Part shown: positions 27,901-35,784 of the stretch, piece after piece
Position numbering within the stretch: position 1 is the first letter of the stretch
How the letters are laid out: each line of letters starts with the position of its first letter
Source of the DNA: Mojavia pulchra JT2-VF2
GTDB lineage: Bacteria; Cyanobacteriota; Cyanobacteriia; Cyanobacteriales; Nostocaceae
Length of the DNA: 64,000 bases
Assembly: GCA_019359325.1 (NCBI GenBank)
Contig: JAHHHN010000021.1
Span: forward strand, 1 to 64,000
Direction: 5' to 3'
The notes under the pieces: generated by a model
Database searches by the model: none
The model's input: the letters and a program-made list of their open reading frames with translations, nothing else
What the model was told of the DNA's origin: nothing
Translations under genes and position numbers: made by a program

Positions 27901-27909
27901 TAGCATCAT
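21970..27909 (-). CDS. HstK-type Ser/Thr kinase-AAA-GAF-histidine kinase-REC
   Basis: 1979 residues. Order: Ser/Thr kinase (about 10-270; HKDIKPDNIVIN catalytic loop, GTLAYMSPEQTG) with a DFS in place of DFG; AAA-type ATPase (about 320-600; Walker A SGYSGIGKSS, Walker B VIFLDDLQWAD); a long helical, TPR-like region (about 700-1250); GAF (about 1330-1480); HisKA (SEFLANMSHELRTPLNGILG); HATPase_c; and a C-terminal receiver (IIIIADDRLENRS, LMDLMMPTMSGFEATRR). This is the hstK family of cyanobacteria, which joins Ser/Thr and His-Asp signalling. The ligand of the GAF is unknown. It is followed by the REC-HK gene two bases later. Confidence 0.9.
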   Translation of the reverse strand: MMLALPGYVPTETLYEGIYSVIYRAIKQIDATSVIVKVLKAEYPTLEELTQLRHEYKVLKSLIEVEGVIKALGLENHQNGLALILEDLNATSLKNFIDKNKLSLKSFLEIAIQLAFSLANIHGKQVIHKDIKPDNIVINTNNLTVKIIDFSISSHLFRENQTISSPELLEGTLAYMSPEQTGRMNRSLDYRTDFYSLGVTFYQMLTGLLPFDASDPLEIIHSHIAKIPSLPHKVNSEVPLVVSKIVMKLLAKSAEDRYQNALGLKADLEQCLQQLKNNGEIANFPIGQLDLSGQFIIPQKLYGREQEVTTLLNAFEQISNGKTEIMLVSGYSGIGKSSLINEIHKPILRQRGYFISGKFDQFKRNIPYASLIQAFQELMRQLLTENAESLSEWKFELLAALGTNGQVIIDVIPEIEQIIGSQPMVPQLGASESQNRFNRVFHQFIHVFTKPEHPLVIFLDDLQWADSASLKLIELIMTEPDSKYLLLIGAYRDNEVSATHPLLNTLEKIQRAGTIINNIVLQPLDINCVDQLVADTLRSIPSKIKPLAELVFGRTQGNPFFLTQLLKFIYQENLLVFNFVEGIWQWNIECLQGINITANVVELMVSQVQRLSPITINILKLAACIGDKFTLEFLAIVNEKSQTETANELWEALQAGLVLPLSNSYKIPLAFDAEVASQQPTEQLKVAYRFLHDRVQQASYSLIPDGQKQQTHLKIGELLLKNTSETKLEENIFEIVNQLNIGSELITQQTQKYELAKLNLIAAKKAKAATAYETAVKYLTAGIALLVEESWKSHYDLALALYVEAVSAEYLNTNFERAAILAEIVLQRAATLLDRVQVYELQIQFCLAQNQLLKAIDIALQVLQMLGVSLASLPNDQKLTPQLPELEDLEDMPAMTDVSQLAALRILMVIVPPAFIAAPNIYVQVILTMVNLCIEHGHSEIAAFVYCQYGLVLSGVLGEIDAGYQSGKLALKLLNKFRATELKCKINLVFNTFIRPWKEHINSTLSPMLEGFESGMETGDLGWAGYNSAYYCDHLFFTGESLELVTNQQNKYLNYMVQLKQILPISCINPFRRLALKLINIAEEEYIFNGQTVTDKKLLQDLIESKNYMCAFSVYVSQVFYNYLFKNYVDAIANASLALEYAESALNQVVTAIHNFYYSLSLLAIAPSFSEQEREEALNKVGINQEIMQKWAFYAPCNFQHKHDLVEAEKARILGNIVEAIEYYDKAIQGAKEQGYIQEEALANELAAEFYLSCGKNKIAQVYLTDAHYGYVRWGAKAKVQDLESRYPQIFSRLHKLPINKEHTLTKTSLTEDSSQALDLSTVMKASQALSGEIVLSKLLAKLMQIVLENAGAQKGYLILEVDGALLIEAQTQIEQEDLILLQSKPVNTSNELPISVINYVARTQQNVLLSDTDHEMIFATDPYIVIHKPKSVLCTPLLHQGKLSGILYLENNLTTEAFTPGRLEILKLLSSQAAISIENARLYSDLAAANATLEAKVQERTQELQEKNMHLQKAEAVAQSANRAKSEFLANMSHELRTPLNGILGYAQILQRDKDVTNSQKESLNIIYQCGDHLLNLINEVLDIAKIESRKMELYATEFHLPQFLESIADICQIRAQQKGVSLIYQPFTNLPQGVKADEKRLRQILINLSGNAVKFTEVGEVRLKVGYHNSNKIRFQVEDTGVGMAPEQLEEIFLPFQQVGENNHKIEGTGLGLAISRKLVQMMGGEIQVKSTLGEGSIFFFDLELPEVDKSPDLVKEEKQNIIGFRGNKRIIIIADDRLENRSILVKMLAPLGFEVIEAVDGQDCLNKAEQLQPDCILMDLMMPTMSGFEATRRLRRSPNINNILVIGTSASVFDFDQQKSKEVGCNDFIPKPIRLPELLANLQKYLGLEWIYQDRVEKVFNSQSYSEEQNMVFPPFEEITALLNLAMKGDLKGIIEQASHLQASNVQYLPFTQELHQLAKGFQVKKIREFLKSVGN

Positions 27910-29340
27910 TTTTATTGTGTAGAACGATAATTAAGGTAAATGGAACTGCTGAAATTGCAAAAATGTTTTGATTGACCCATTAATGGTTCCCAATCAAATG
28001 GATAAAGTTTTGTAAGCTAAATAAAACTAAATCTTTAGCCAATGTCCGCGGTTCCCAGTAACTCGACAACGCGACATCGCTCAGAAACGATCTACTGTCA
28101 CAGTTGCGCCAGTGCTGTCTTGCGACCGTAGAACGCTGATGTATCTACAGCATTGTCCTAATCCTGTTGAGGATTTGCTCGTCAGCTTGCTTGCTCTTCA
28201 CCTGACAAAACGGGGGATACAAAATCTGCCTTAATTAATTCCAGCCCAAACGCCCGGAAGAGATATTCTAACGGTTGGCGATTAACCCCCAGTTCGCGCT
28301 TACTAATGCGGGCAAGGGTATTGAGTGATCCCTAAAGTTTTTACCCCAGGTTTCCTCAGATTCTGCTCGCTGTTTTGCTGCTTGAAATCGCTGTCACCCT
28401 TGAGGCGATAGGATGACTCCTCTAACCCGCCCATGAGCAGAGCTACCATGCCTAGATTTGGCCATATTGGAATCCATAGATAAGTCAGCAGTGCTAGAGG
28501 GTAGAGCAAGCTCTTTGAAAGCTTTGCTAGCGTAGATCAATCAGCAGTGCGTTTACATACTTACTGGAGGATATCAGGTTTAATCGACCCCGACTTACTC
28601 CTCACTACTACTCCATCACAAAGTTTGTCTGTGGGGATAGAACGACGAAGTTGCGTTTTAACTCAAACAACTTGAGCGTTCGCACATTGAATTAACGTTG
28701 AAGAATGAAGGCAACAGCTGAAAACTTTCCCAAATTGGCACAGTGGCTCTATAACGGTTATAACAAGCCAAATGTTTAGTAAATGCACCCTTGACACTCC
28801 ATTGCACCGTATAAACTTACCTTGACTTTTGCCTGCAAATAGTATCCATTCATACAATTTAGTGTTCTTTTCCTAGTTTTTGGGTGTAACTGAGTAACTT
28901 AATTGCCCTACTTTGCCTGATCATGCGATTTTGGCTATATATTTTACTGCTGAAAAGTTAGAGCGATCGCTTGTCTATAAAACTTACGGATGAAAACTAA
29001 AAATCAAGGGTTTGGGTTGTAGGGGAGCAAAATCCTTAAGCCCTTACACCCAGTTGTGGCAGACAAAGTTTGTGTGTAAATTGGGGAGTGCAATACAACT
29101 TAGGAGTTGGAGGAAAGGGAAAGCATCAAGTCAAGGATAAATTCTTTTTGCTTATGTGAAAATTTCTATACCCTATCTTAGTATTAACTGCTATAAGTAT
29201 TTAGTTTTTGTGTCAGCTGTGTTGACTAATCAGAACAATTTTATTTCTAGGGCACAGTTGTCGCTATAAGAGGTAAGCGTGGATAGACGTAACTATGCAA
29301 AAATTTAAAAGGTTGCTTAGGAAAAAATTTTATATTGATT
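27910..29340. other. Long spacer with decayed coding traces
   Basis: About 1.4 kb with no intact gene. Bases 28100-28510 (minus) contain a degenerate coding trace described separately. Farther on, 28510-29340 show AT-rich DNA with one HIP1 near 28964 and no frame I can name. It holds the promoter regions of the kinase operon and the AI-2E-type transporter. Confidence 0.5.
28160..28460 (-). pseudogene. Degenerate trace of a large NB-ARC/WD-type cyanobacterial protein
   Basis: The minus strand reads TLARISKRELGVNRQPLEYL then FRAFGLELIKADFVSP, a pattern (I..R..GV..Q.LE.LF.AF.LEL...D) that I associate with the N-terminal regulatory region of cyanobacterial NB-ARC or WD40 proteins. Stops and frame changes break it on both sides. 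Assignment is by resemblance only and uncertain. Confidence 0.3.
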
Positions 29341-30441
29341 ATGGATTTTACACTCAATCAACTAATTAAATGGTTAATATTGGCGCTGTTATTTCCTTTA
29401 GTTTTTCTCAATGGCTGGCTGGCATTTAGATTTTTTGAATACTTTCAACCAATAGTGACAATTTTTGTTTTATCGACTTTGCTAGCTTTCATTTTAAACT
29501 ACCCTGTTTCGGTTCTCCAAGAAAGAGGGCTTAAACGTAGCTACGCAGTAGGAATAGTTTTTACATTAACTTTGGTAATTTTAATTGCTGTGGGTATTAC
29601 ATTGCTACCTATTGTTTTAGAGCAATTTCATGAGATAGTTAAACTTCTTCCCCAATGGATTGACTCTAGTGAAGAGAAAATTAAAAATATCAATGATTTT
29701 GTGTTAAGCCAAAATGTAAAAATTAATTTTAGTCAAATGTTAGCTCAAATAACTGAGCATTTGCCTAACGAATTAGAATACCTTGCAGACAGAATTTTAA
29801 GTATTATTAGAGACACAATTGATAGCGTCTCCGAGGCAATAGTAACAGTGGTATTGACTTTTTATTTGCTATTGGATGGGCCAAGAATTTGGGATTCAAT
29901 ATTTCAAAAATTACCTTGGAGCTTTAGTCAGAAAATCAGACAGTCTCTTCAACAGAATTTTCAAAATTACCTAATTGGTCAAGTGAGCCTAGCTTTTTTG
30001 ATGGGCGTTTCTGAAACGTTAATGTTTTTAGGTTTCCAAATTCAGTTTGCTTTACTCTTTGGGTTGGGAGTTGGAACTTTAAGCTTAATTCCCTTTGGAG
30101 ATGTTGTTAGCCTAGTTTTAATTACTTTAATAATAGCGTCACATGACTTTTGGTTAGCAGTGAAGATTTTTGCTGTAGCTTTTGTTATTGATCAGTTAAT
30201 TGACCAGGCGATCGCACCTCGTCTGTTGGGTCGTTTTACAGGAATTAGGCCTATATGGGTTATAATTTCTTTGTTAGTAGGAACCTATATTGGCGGCGTA
30301 TTAGGGTTGTTAATTGCTGTACCTTTAGCTGCTTTTATCAAAGATATAGCAGATGGGTTTGTTTCAATATCCGGTTATTCCAAAAATGCTATTGCTGTTG
30401 AAGAAGTGCCAGAAATTTTTAAGGAGGAATCAACATCTTAA
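29341..30441 (+). CDS. AI-2E family (PerM/DUF20) membrane transporter
   Basis: About 366 residues, starting at the ATG at 29341 (an in-frame TTG lies two codons upstream). It has the AI-2E/PerM layout: three N-terminal spans (about 10-90), a cytoplasmic/periplasmic loop (about 90-150), and five further spans including the conserved LLDGPRIWDSIFQKLP region, the LIGQVSLAFLMG segment, PFGDVVSLVLITL and the final GTYIGGVLGLLIAVPLAAFI. Members export autoinducer-2 or transport other small molecules; cyanobacterial substrates are unproven. The gene is monocistronic. Confidence 0.85.
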   Translation: MDFTLNQLIKWLILALLFPLVFLNGWLAFRFFEYFQPIVTIFVLSTLLAFILNYPVSVLQERGLKRSYAVGIVFTLTLVILIAVGITLLPIVLEQFHEIVKLLPQWIDSSEEKIKNINDFVLSQNVKINFSQMLAQITEHLPNELEYLADRILSIIRDTIDSVSEAIVTVVLTFYLLLDGPRIWDSIFQKLPWSFSQKIRQSLQQNFQNYLIGQVSLAFLMGVSETLMFLGFQIQFALLFGLGVGTLSLIPFGDVVSLVLITLIIASHDFWLAVKIFAVAFVIDQLIDQAIAPRLLGRFTGIRPIWVIISLLVGTYIGGVLGLLIAVPLAAFIKDIADGFVSISGYSKNAIAVEEVPEIFKEESTS

Positions 30442-30477
30442 TAAATAAGTGTTAATTGCCCTTTATGATAATGGCAA

Positions 30478-31055
30478 ATAGATGCTTTATTTGTTGCAGA
30501 TGCCGCACTTTAGACTGAAGAAAATTTGCAACAAATGAAACATTTGCGCTGGGTATCGAGAGTACCAGTTACCCTGACTGCGGCAAAAATGCTGTTAGAT
30601 AACATGCCTCAAGAAGCATTTAATCAAAGTGTAAGGTCTGGGTATCGGATTGCGCTAAGTTGTAGTGAGTACGCAGGTGTACAACAGCGCTGGTTCGTCG
30701 TTGAAAGCCAAGCAAGAAAGGATGCTGAGATCCTTTATTTTTTACTTCCAGTGTATTCCTCAATTCTACTGAGCGAGTTGCTACACTAGCAATGGTTATG
30801 GGTTTGTGTCTGCTTGTTTATAGTCTGGGTCAAAGAGCTTTACGTCAAGCCTTAGAACGAGCCAAAAAAACTATTGATAATCAGTTGGGTAAACCAACTT
30901 CTACTCCAACCTTACGTTGGGCGTTCCAATGTTTTATGTCAATTCATTTGGTTACTGTCGCCCAAATAAAGCAAATTGCTAATTTAACCCATGAAAGGCA
31001 ATCGATTCTCCAGTTTTTTGGTGCTCCTTGTCGAAAATATTATCTTCTTTCTTAA
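30478..31055 (+). pseudogene. IS1634-type transposase remnant with stop and frameshift
   Basis: The frame DALFVADAAL*TEENLQQMKH (TAG replacing a codon, about 30510) continues as LRWVSRVPVTLTAAKMLLDN and QQRWFVVESQARKDAEIL; after a frame change near 30740 the homology resumes as FFTSSVFLNSTERVATLAMV, MGLCLLVYSLGQRALR, LGKPTSTPTLRWAFQCFMSI, ending KYYLLS. This is the C-terminal part of an IS1634-family (DUF4277-related) transposase. Stop plus frameshift show it is dead. Confidence 0.75.
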
Positions 31056-31075
31056 CTAACCTGCGGAATGTGAGT

Positions 31076-31537
31076 TTAAAGATTAGTGGAAATAGCCTGC
31101 ACAGGACACGTGGGTATACACTGTTCACAGACAATGCAGCGCGATCGCGTGAATGTCAATTTGTATGTGTCAGGATTAAGGGTAAGGGCTTCGGTGGGAC
31201 AAACCCCAGTACACAAACCACAGTCAACACAGACATCTTCATCAATGACGATTTCACCTAAGCTATGAGAAACATTAATATTCTGCGATCGCATCCACTC
31301 AATTGCTGCATTCAACTGATCAATATCCCCCGCTAGTTCTACTACCAGCTTGCCAATTTGGTTCGGGGCCACCTGGGCACGGATAATATTGGCGGCTACA
31401 TTGAACTCTTTTGCCAGTCGGTAGGTAACTGGCATTTGTATAGCACGTTTGGGAAAGGTGAGGGTAACTCGTTTTTTCACTGATTTCGCAGAGGTGGTTC
31501 TACTTTCTAGGGTACTGGGAGTTTTAATACCCTGCAT
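31076..31537 (-). CDS. NIL-domain 4Fe-4S ferredoxin-like protein
   Basis: 153 residues from the ATG at 31537; a GTG at 31480 (giving VKKRVTLTFP..., 134 aa) may be the real start because homologues begin there. An N-terminal NIL domain (TFPKRAIQMPVTYRLAKEFN ... VELAGDIDQLNAAIEWM) is followed by two 4Fe-4S motifs: CVDCGLCTGVCP and CIVCEQCIPTCP. This NIL-ferredoxin architecture is conserved in cyanobacteria; NIL domains often bind methionine-like ligands. The likely role is electron transfer; partners unknown. Bases between it and the next divergent gene hold both promoters. Confidence 0.85.
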   Translation of the reverse strand: MQGIKTPSTLESRTTSAKSVKKRVTLTFPKRAIQMPVTYRLAKEFNVAANIIRAQVAPNQIGKLVVELAGDIDQLNAAIEWMRSQNINVSHSLGEIVIDEDVCVDCGLCTGVCPTEALTLNPDTYKLTFTRSRCIVCEQCIPTCPVQAISTNL

Positions 31538-31650
31538 AGCAACGTCGCTAAATGTTCGCTATCTTGCAAAACAGAACCCTAAAGGTAGGTTAGGGTTAGC
31601 GTCAGTTAGACTAAAGATGATAATGCTTAATAAGTTTTAATAATTCTGTT

Positions 31651-32241
31651 ATGGCTACGGATTCACCTGTTGATTCACCTGTTAAACCTGAATCCAAACT
31701 TGGGGCGCGTGTGAGAAATTTCTTAATTGCAATAGTAGCAATTGCCCTCAGCGTTGCCCTGTTTTTGGGACTGCGTAGCGAAACAACTTCGGCTTCCCTT
31801 ACCAAATTGGATGAGGCTTCCATACCCCTAGAAGTAGCTATTAGCAACGGTAAGCCTTCGCTAGTGGAATTTTACGCTGATTGGTGTACTGTCTGCCAGA
31901 AAATGGCTCCAGATATCGCCCAGCTAGAACAGCAATATGCTGAAAAGCTGAATTTTGTCATGCTGAATGTGGATAACACCAAATGGCTGCCAGAAATGCT
32001 GAAATATCGAGTAGATGGAATCCCCCATTTTGTTTTTTTAGGTAAGGATGGGGAGACTATAGCGCAAGCAATTGGCGATCAACCCCGTACAGTGATGGCT
32101 AGCAACTTAGAAGCTTTGGTTACTGGTTCATCTCTTCCCTATGCCCAAGCTAACGGACAAATTTCTAAATTTTCAGCACCAGTTACCCCAACAACTAGTC
32201 AAGATGACCCCCGCAGTCATGGTAACCAAGTAGTAAATTAG
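31651..32241 (+). CDS. TxlA/HCF164-like membrane thioredoxin
   Basis: 196 residues with an N-terminal membrane anchor (about 27-47: FLIAIVAIALSVALFLGLRS) and a thioredoxin domain whose active site is WCTVCQ at about residues 77-82 (FYADWCTVCQKM). The rest follows the fold: MLNVDNTKWLPEML, YRVDGIPHFVFLGKDGE with the cis-Pro. Cyanobacterial TxlA and plant HCF164 are thylakoid lumen or periplasm thiol-reducing proteins linked to cytochrome b6f assembly; this is inferred from the anchor and the C-x-x-C. The Pro/Thr-rich tail is unstructured. It is divergent from the ferredoxin gene. Confidence 0.88.
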   Translation: MATDSPVDSPVKPESKLGARVRNFLIAIVAIALSVALFLGLRSETTSASLTKLDEASIPLEVAISNGKPSLVEFYADWCTVCQKMAPDIAQLEQQYAEKLNFVMLNVDNTKWLPEMLKYRVDGIPHFVFLGKDGETIAQAIGDQPRTVMASNLEALVTGSSLPYAQANGQISKFSAPVTPTTSQDDPRSHGNQVVN

Positions 32242-33168
32242 CAAATTCATAATTAAATCTCTCCCCTTTTATTCAAGGCGATAAATAAATAAAAATTGTC
32301 ACTTGTTTAAAGGGGGCAGGGAAAAGCTTATCTGACAATAATAAATTTTATACTTTAAGAATTCAACATATAAATTACCCATTTTATGCATAGTATTAAA
32401 CTTTAATTATTAGATTGATAGATTTTGTAAATGTTATAGTTTAACTAAAAACCGCAAATATTTTAAAAATATAGTATTTAATATATTATATTCATATTTA
32501 ATCTAAAATAATTTGAATCTTCTCTTCACCTTACTTGTTTTTAGTGAAAAATATTGGCATTAAAATAGGCTTTTGTTAACAGGCCATAACTTTATCAAAA
32601 TTCCAGTTTGTTTTGATAGATACAACAACCTCATACTTCAGCAAACTATAGTCGAAATAGGCTGGCTTAACTACTGGCTTTTGTCATTAACAATATAATA
32701 CTTTAACTAAAAGCCAATTAGTTCAGTTAGTGATGTTGATACGTTGAAGATTCCCTAGCCTACTAGGAAATAAGAATATATTTGCCAACTTTTTCAAGAA
32801 GATGAAGAGTATCCAGGCTTAACTGAACCCGATTGAACAACAAGATTGCGATTTAGTTAAACTTTATGCCTCTGTTCAGTAAAGTCGACTTTTTACAATA
32901 TGTACGATGTACGTATCAAAATATTTGTGTAGAGACTTATTAAACTCTTGGCTAAATCATTTAACTAGGGTTTAAAAGGGTAACTATTCAGAACATTTAT
33001 GGTTGGTTCAGAGATTATACTTACTGGATTTTAGTCCGATACAGTTCAGTTAGCGTTAGAGATTCTCCCAAATCCACCTTTATTAGAGGGTTAGTTGGAT
33101 TTTAGGCAATAGAGAACCGCCATAAATGTAGGACAGATCCATCAAGTAGATTTCACAAATTTTCTCAT
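32242..33168. other. AT-rich non-coding spacer
   Basis: About 930 bases, strongly AT-rich, with no frame I recognise and no strong hairpin. It is upstream of the SDR gene and includes its promoter. Confidence 0.45.
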
Positions 33169-33972
33169 ATGAACACAACACTTCAAGTTCAGTACAAACA
33201 AACTGCTCTGATTACCGGAGCTGCTAGCGGAATCGGCTATCAGTTAGCATATATTTTCGCTCTTAATAATTATAATTTGGTACTAGTAGACAAAATGGCA
33301 CAAAAACTCACTAATGCTGCCGATAAAATACAGCAGGAATGTGGCATTTTAGTCAAAACTATTGTCAAAGATTTATCTATAAAAACATCACCTGAAGAAA
33401 TTTTTACAGAGTTGCAACAAGAAAATCTCAAGGTTGATGTCTTAGTAAATAATGCAGGATTTGGTATCTATGGATTATTTAACGAAACCAGCCTGAATGC
33501 TGAATTGGAAATGTTACAAGTAAATTTAGTATGTCTTACCCATTTAACAAAGTTATTCCTTAAGGACATGGTTAAGCAAGGTGAGGGAAAAATATTAAAT
33601 GTTTCCTCAGCTGCTGCTTTTCAACCAGGCCCTTTAATGGCAGTTTATTTTGCTACTAAAGCCTATATTTTATCCTTTTCACAAGCACTTGCTAGTGAAT
33701 TAGAAGGTACAGGCGTTACAGTAACTGTACTTTGTCCAGGGCCAACAGAATCTGCTTTTCATGAAAGAACAGGTGTGGCAGGTGCTAAACAAGTGAAGGA
33801 TAATAAAATGATGGATGCGGAAACAGTAGCCAAAATTGGCTATCATGCCTTAATAGAAGGTAAAACTGTTGTTATTCCTGGATTGAAAAATAAAATACTT
33901 GCTGAAGTTGTCAGATTTACACCTAGAAATTTGGTAACTAAGATTGTGAAAAGTATGCAGGAAATTAAATAG
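33169..33972 (+). CDS. SDR family NAD(P)-dependent oxidoreductase
   Basis: 267 residues, classical short-chain dehydrogenase. The cofactor motif TGAASGIG is at residues 16-23, NNAG at about 95, and the catalytic Ser...Tyr-xxx-Lys set appears as VSSAAAF then YFATK (about residues 145-165). A small residue pattern after the first strand leaves the NAD/NADP choice open. The tail VIPGLKNKILAEVVRFTPR resembles lipid- or ketone-active SDRs, but the substrate is unknown. The gene stands alone and is followed within 15 bases by a cluster of three HIP1 palindromes. Confidence 0.88.
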   Translation: MNTTLQVQYKQTALITGAASGIGYQLAYIFALNNYNLVLVDKMAQKLTNAADKIQQECGILVKTIVKDLSIKTSPEEIFTELQQENLKVDVLVNNAGFGIYGLFNETSLNAELEMLQVNLVCLTHLTKLFLKDMVKQGEGKILNVSSAAAFQPGPLMAVYFATKAYILSFSQALASELEGTGVTVTVLCPGPTESAFHERTGVAGAKQVKDNKMMDAETVAKIGYHALIEGKTVVIPGLKNKILAEVVRFTPRNLVTKIVKSMQEIK

Positions 33973-33988
33973 TAATAGCTAAATATTG

Positions 33989-34078
33989 GCGATCGCTATT
34001 TACTTAAATATACAGGATATGCAGAAGCGATCGCCCTTGACTTCAGCCTTTTGTTAGCAGCTTTGTCCGAGCGATCGC
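33989..34078. repeat. Three HIP1 palindromes within 90 bases
   Basis: GCGATCGC occurs at 33989-33996, 34027-34034 and 34071-34078. HIP1 is the over-represented octamer of many cyanobacteria and appears dozens of times in this window, but three in a row between two genes is dense. Confidence 0.8.
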
Positions 34079-34104
34079 CTCTTATTAGTTATACTTCTAT
34101 CCCT

Positions 34105-34254
34105 CTATGGCATGGGATGGAAAAGTAAGTCGGGGAAAAATCTGTTAAATATAGCCCAGGTAGAGAAAGCAACTGATACCGCAACAACGGCAAGAACTGG
34201 CGCTAGAGAAAGATACCTTAGAAAATAGCCTTTTTGGTCGTTTGTTTTCTGCAT
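34105..34254 (-). CDS. psaJ: Orphan photosystem I subunit PsaJ-like protein
   Basis: 49 residues from the ATG at 34254. The C-terminal NRFFPDLLFHP is the PsaJ signature (PsaJ: E.NRFFPDLLFF) after one membrane helix (YLSLAPVLAVVAVSVAFSTW). PsaJ is the one-helix PSI subunit that neighbours PsaF and may host a chlorophyll and carotenoid. It is unusual because psaF is not adjacent, the N-terminus has a ~10-residue charged extension (MQKTNDQKGY), and the Glu that usually precedes NRFF is replaced by the sequence AIF. It may be a second, condition-specific paralogue. Confidence 0.75.
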   Translation of the reverse strand: MQKTNDQKGYFLRYLSLAPVLAVVAVSVAFSTWAIFNRFFPDLLFHPMP

Positions 34255-34687
34255 AGAGTACCTTGTAGAACAAGTTAATAATTTAAGCTGAACGCTTATA
34301 TTTTCTGAATAAACCAGGAATTTCTTCGTACCTGGTATACAGCACAATCAAAGAATAATTCTGTTATTACTAGAATTAAATTTCAAATTGACTGTACATT
34401 AAACAGATTAATTATTAATAATTTAATAAGCTTCTAACTAAAGTAATGAATAATCTTAAATCTTAGATTTTAAAAATCTATCTTTTGATTGATTTTAATA
34501 ATCACATAGGTTCAGGAAACATGGATACTAATGGGTAGAACCTGTAAAAGTACTATATTAGCTTGAAAAAATAAAAGTAACCCTCAATTTCATAGGCTTA
34601 AGAATGAGTCAAAGCTTTGAAAACTAAGGGTTTCGTATTTTATCGTAACCAAAGTTACAATAAAGTATTGGCTTCAAAGTAGAATCG
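34255..34687. other. Non-coding spacer
   Basis: About 430 AT-rich bases between psaJ and the DUF6737-like gene, with no credible ORF. It contains the psaJ promoter. Confidence 0.4.
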
Positions 34688-34930
34688 TCAATTTTCTAAG
34701 TTTTGATGATACGACTCCAAAATTCCGCTGCGGATAATTAGTTGCGGCCACATTAACAAGAAAAACCCCATCCACATCAATATAGGTATAGAAACAATAA
34801 TTGTTAGCCAGATAATTTTAAATAGTAACCAGCTACCACCAATTACCGTAACACCCGTGAGTAGTATAGACCAAGGTTGACACCACCAAGGTTTGTACTT
34901 CCAAGGATTTATAGGTTTTTGTTCTGACAT
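34688..34930 (-). CDS. Small two-span membrane protein (DUF6737-like)
   Basis: 80 residues. The Trp/Pro-rich lead MSEQKPINPWKYKPWWCQPW precedes two hydrophobic spans (about 20-40 and 44-66). The lead and length match a conserved cyanobacterial family I recall as DUF6737; the name is uncertain, the membrane topology is clear. Function unknown. The pattern of tryptophans next to a span suggests an interfacial anchor. Confidence 0.65.
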   Translation of the reverse strand: MSEQKPINPWKYKPWWCQPWSILLTGVTVIGGSWLLFKIIWLTIIVSIPILMWMGFFLLMWPQLIIRSGILESYHQNLEN

Positions 34931-35029
34931 TGGTTTTAACGAGCAAATTTATCAATTATCCTTTAACAAGTGTAAGCTTAAAAGCAGCACCGTAGGAAAA
35001 TGATAAATTTTGTTTAGTATTGTTTGGTA

Positions 35030-35506
35030 TTAATTGGGCTTCCATTCTTTTAAGGATATGTATTCGTTAAGCACCAAATCTAAAACCTGTATTTCACCGC
35101 TAGGACTTAAAACACGAAACCAATAAATTGTATCAATGTGGTCTACATGATTTTCAAATACTCGAACTGTGTAGTAAGGTTCTTCGGGAGTAGGTGAACT
35201 ATCAACAGTCGCTGCAACACGTATAGTTCCTTTAGAAAGTCGGGCAATTTCTCGCGCTTTACGTTGCACTATGGGCAATTTCCAGACTAAGTTGAAAGCT
35301 GCTTCTTCATCCAGCTTGCTTGTAGCCTGAGAAACTTTTATAGTAGTAGTTTCGCCCAATACAGTAAATATTTTTGCAGAATTTAGCCCCGTCTGAAAAC
35401 GATTTGTAGGACTCTGAGCAATAGTTCTATGTCCTGCTAGCACTATAAAAAATGAAGCAATTAGAGAACTATAGACCAATCGTTTCATGAAGCTACTCGT
35501 AAGCAT
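35030..35506 (-). CDS. Exported hypothetical protein
   Basis: 158 residues; MKRLVYSS at residue 7 is an alternative start (35488). A signal peptide (about residues 7-30: VYSSLIASFFIVLAGHRTIAQ) precedes a mixed alpha/beta domain (LDEEAAFNLVWKLPIVQRKA ... VRVFENHVDHIDTIYWFRVL) that ends at LKEWKPN. The AREIARLSKGTIRVAATVDS stretch looks like a small PepSY- or inhibitor-like fold, but I do not claim it. An overlapping small Cys-rich frame lies upstream. Confidence 0.6.
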   Translation of the reverse strand: MLTSSFMKRLVYSSLIASFFIVLAGHRTIAQSPTNRFQTGLNSAKIFTVLGETTTIKVSQATSKLDEEAAFNLVWKLPIVQRKAREIARLSKGTIRVAATVDSSPTPEEPYYTVRVFENHVDHIDTIYWFRVLSPSGEIQVLDLVLNEYISLKEWKPN

Positions 35507-35690
35507 TTTGTCTACTTTTTGTAAAGTCCAGCATTTTCAGGATAAAAGAACAATTATTATAGCTATAAGTTAGAAAATTAGTATTACAATCTCCTGCTCT
35601 AGCCATTAGTCCTTCTTTAAAGAAGACACAGCAGCCCCTATATTTGTTCCCGTAAAAACGGCAATTTAGACATTTTTCTGCGCTAATCAT
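35493..35690 (-). CDS. Short Cys-rich ORF (uncertain)
   Basis: A 65-residue frame starting MISAEKCLNCRFYGNKYRGC, with CxxC, CC and two further Cys (GDC, NNC) that could bind metal; it overlaps the next gene's long start by 14 bases. No Shine-Dalgarno sequence is evident and no family is recognised. It may be a real small protein or noise. Confidence 0.25.
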   Translation of the reverse strand: MISAEKCLNCRFYGNKYRGCCVFFKEGLMARAGDCNTNFLTYSYNNCSFILKMLDFTKSRQNAYE

Positions 35691-35784
35691 AGTGCATGAT
35701 CAATGTCTTTGATTGATACTTAATTCTAACTGAGCAGTTGTTTTTCCCTTGTCCTCTTGTCTTTCCTGCTCTTCTAGTTTGTTC

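Noticed and set aside
28303-28857. Two short minus-strand frames (68 and 64 codons)
   Set aside because: No start context; they lie in decayed DNA.
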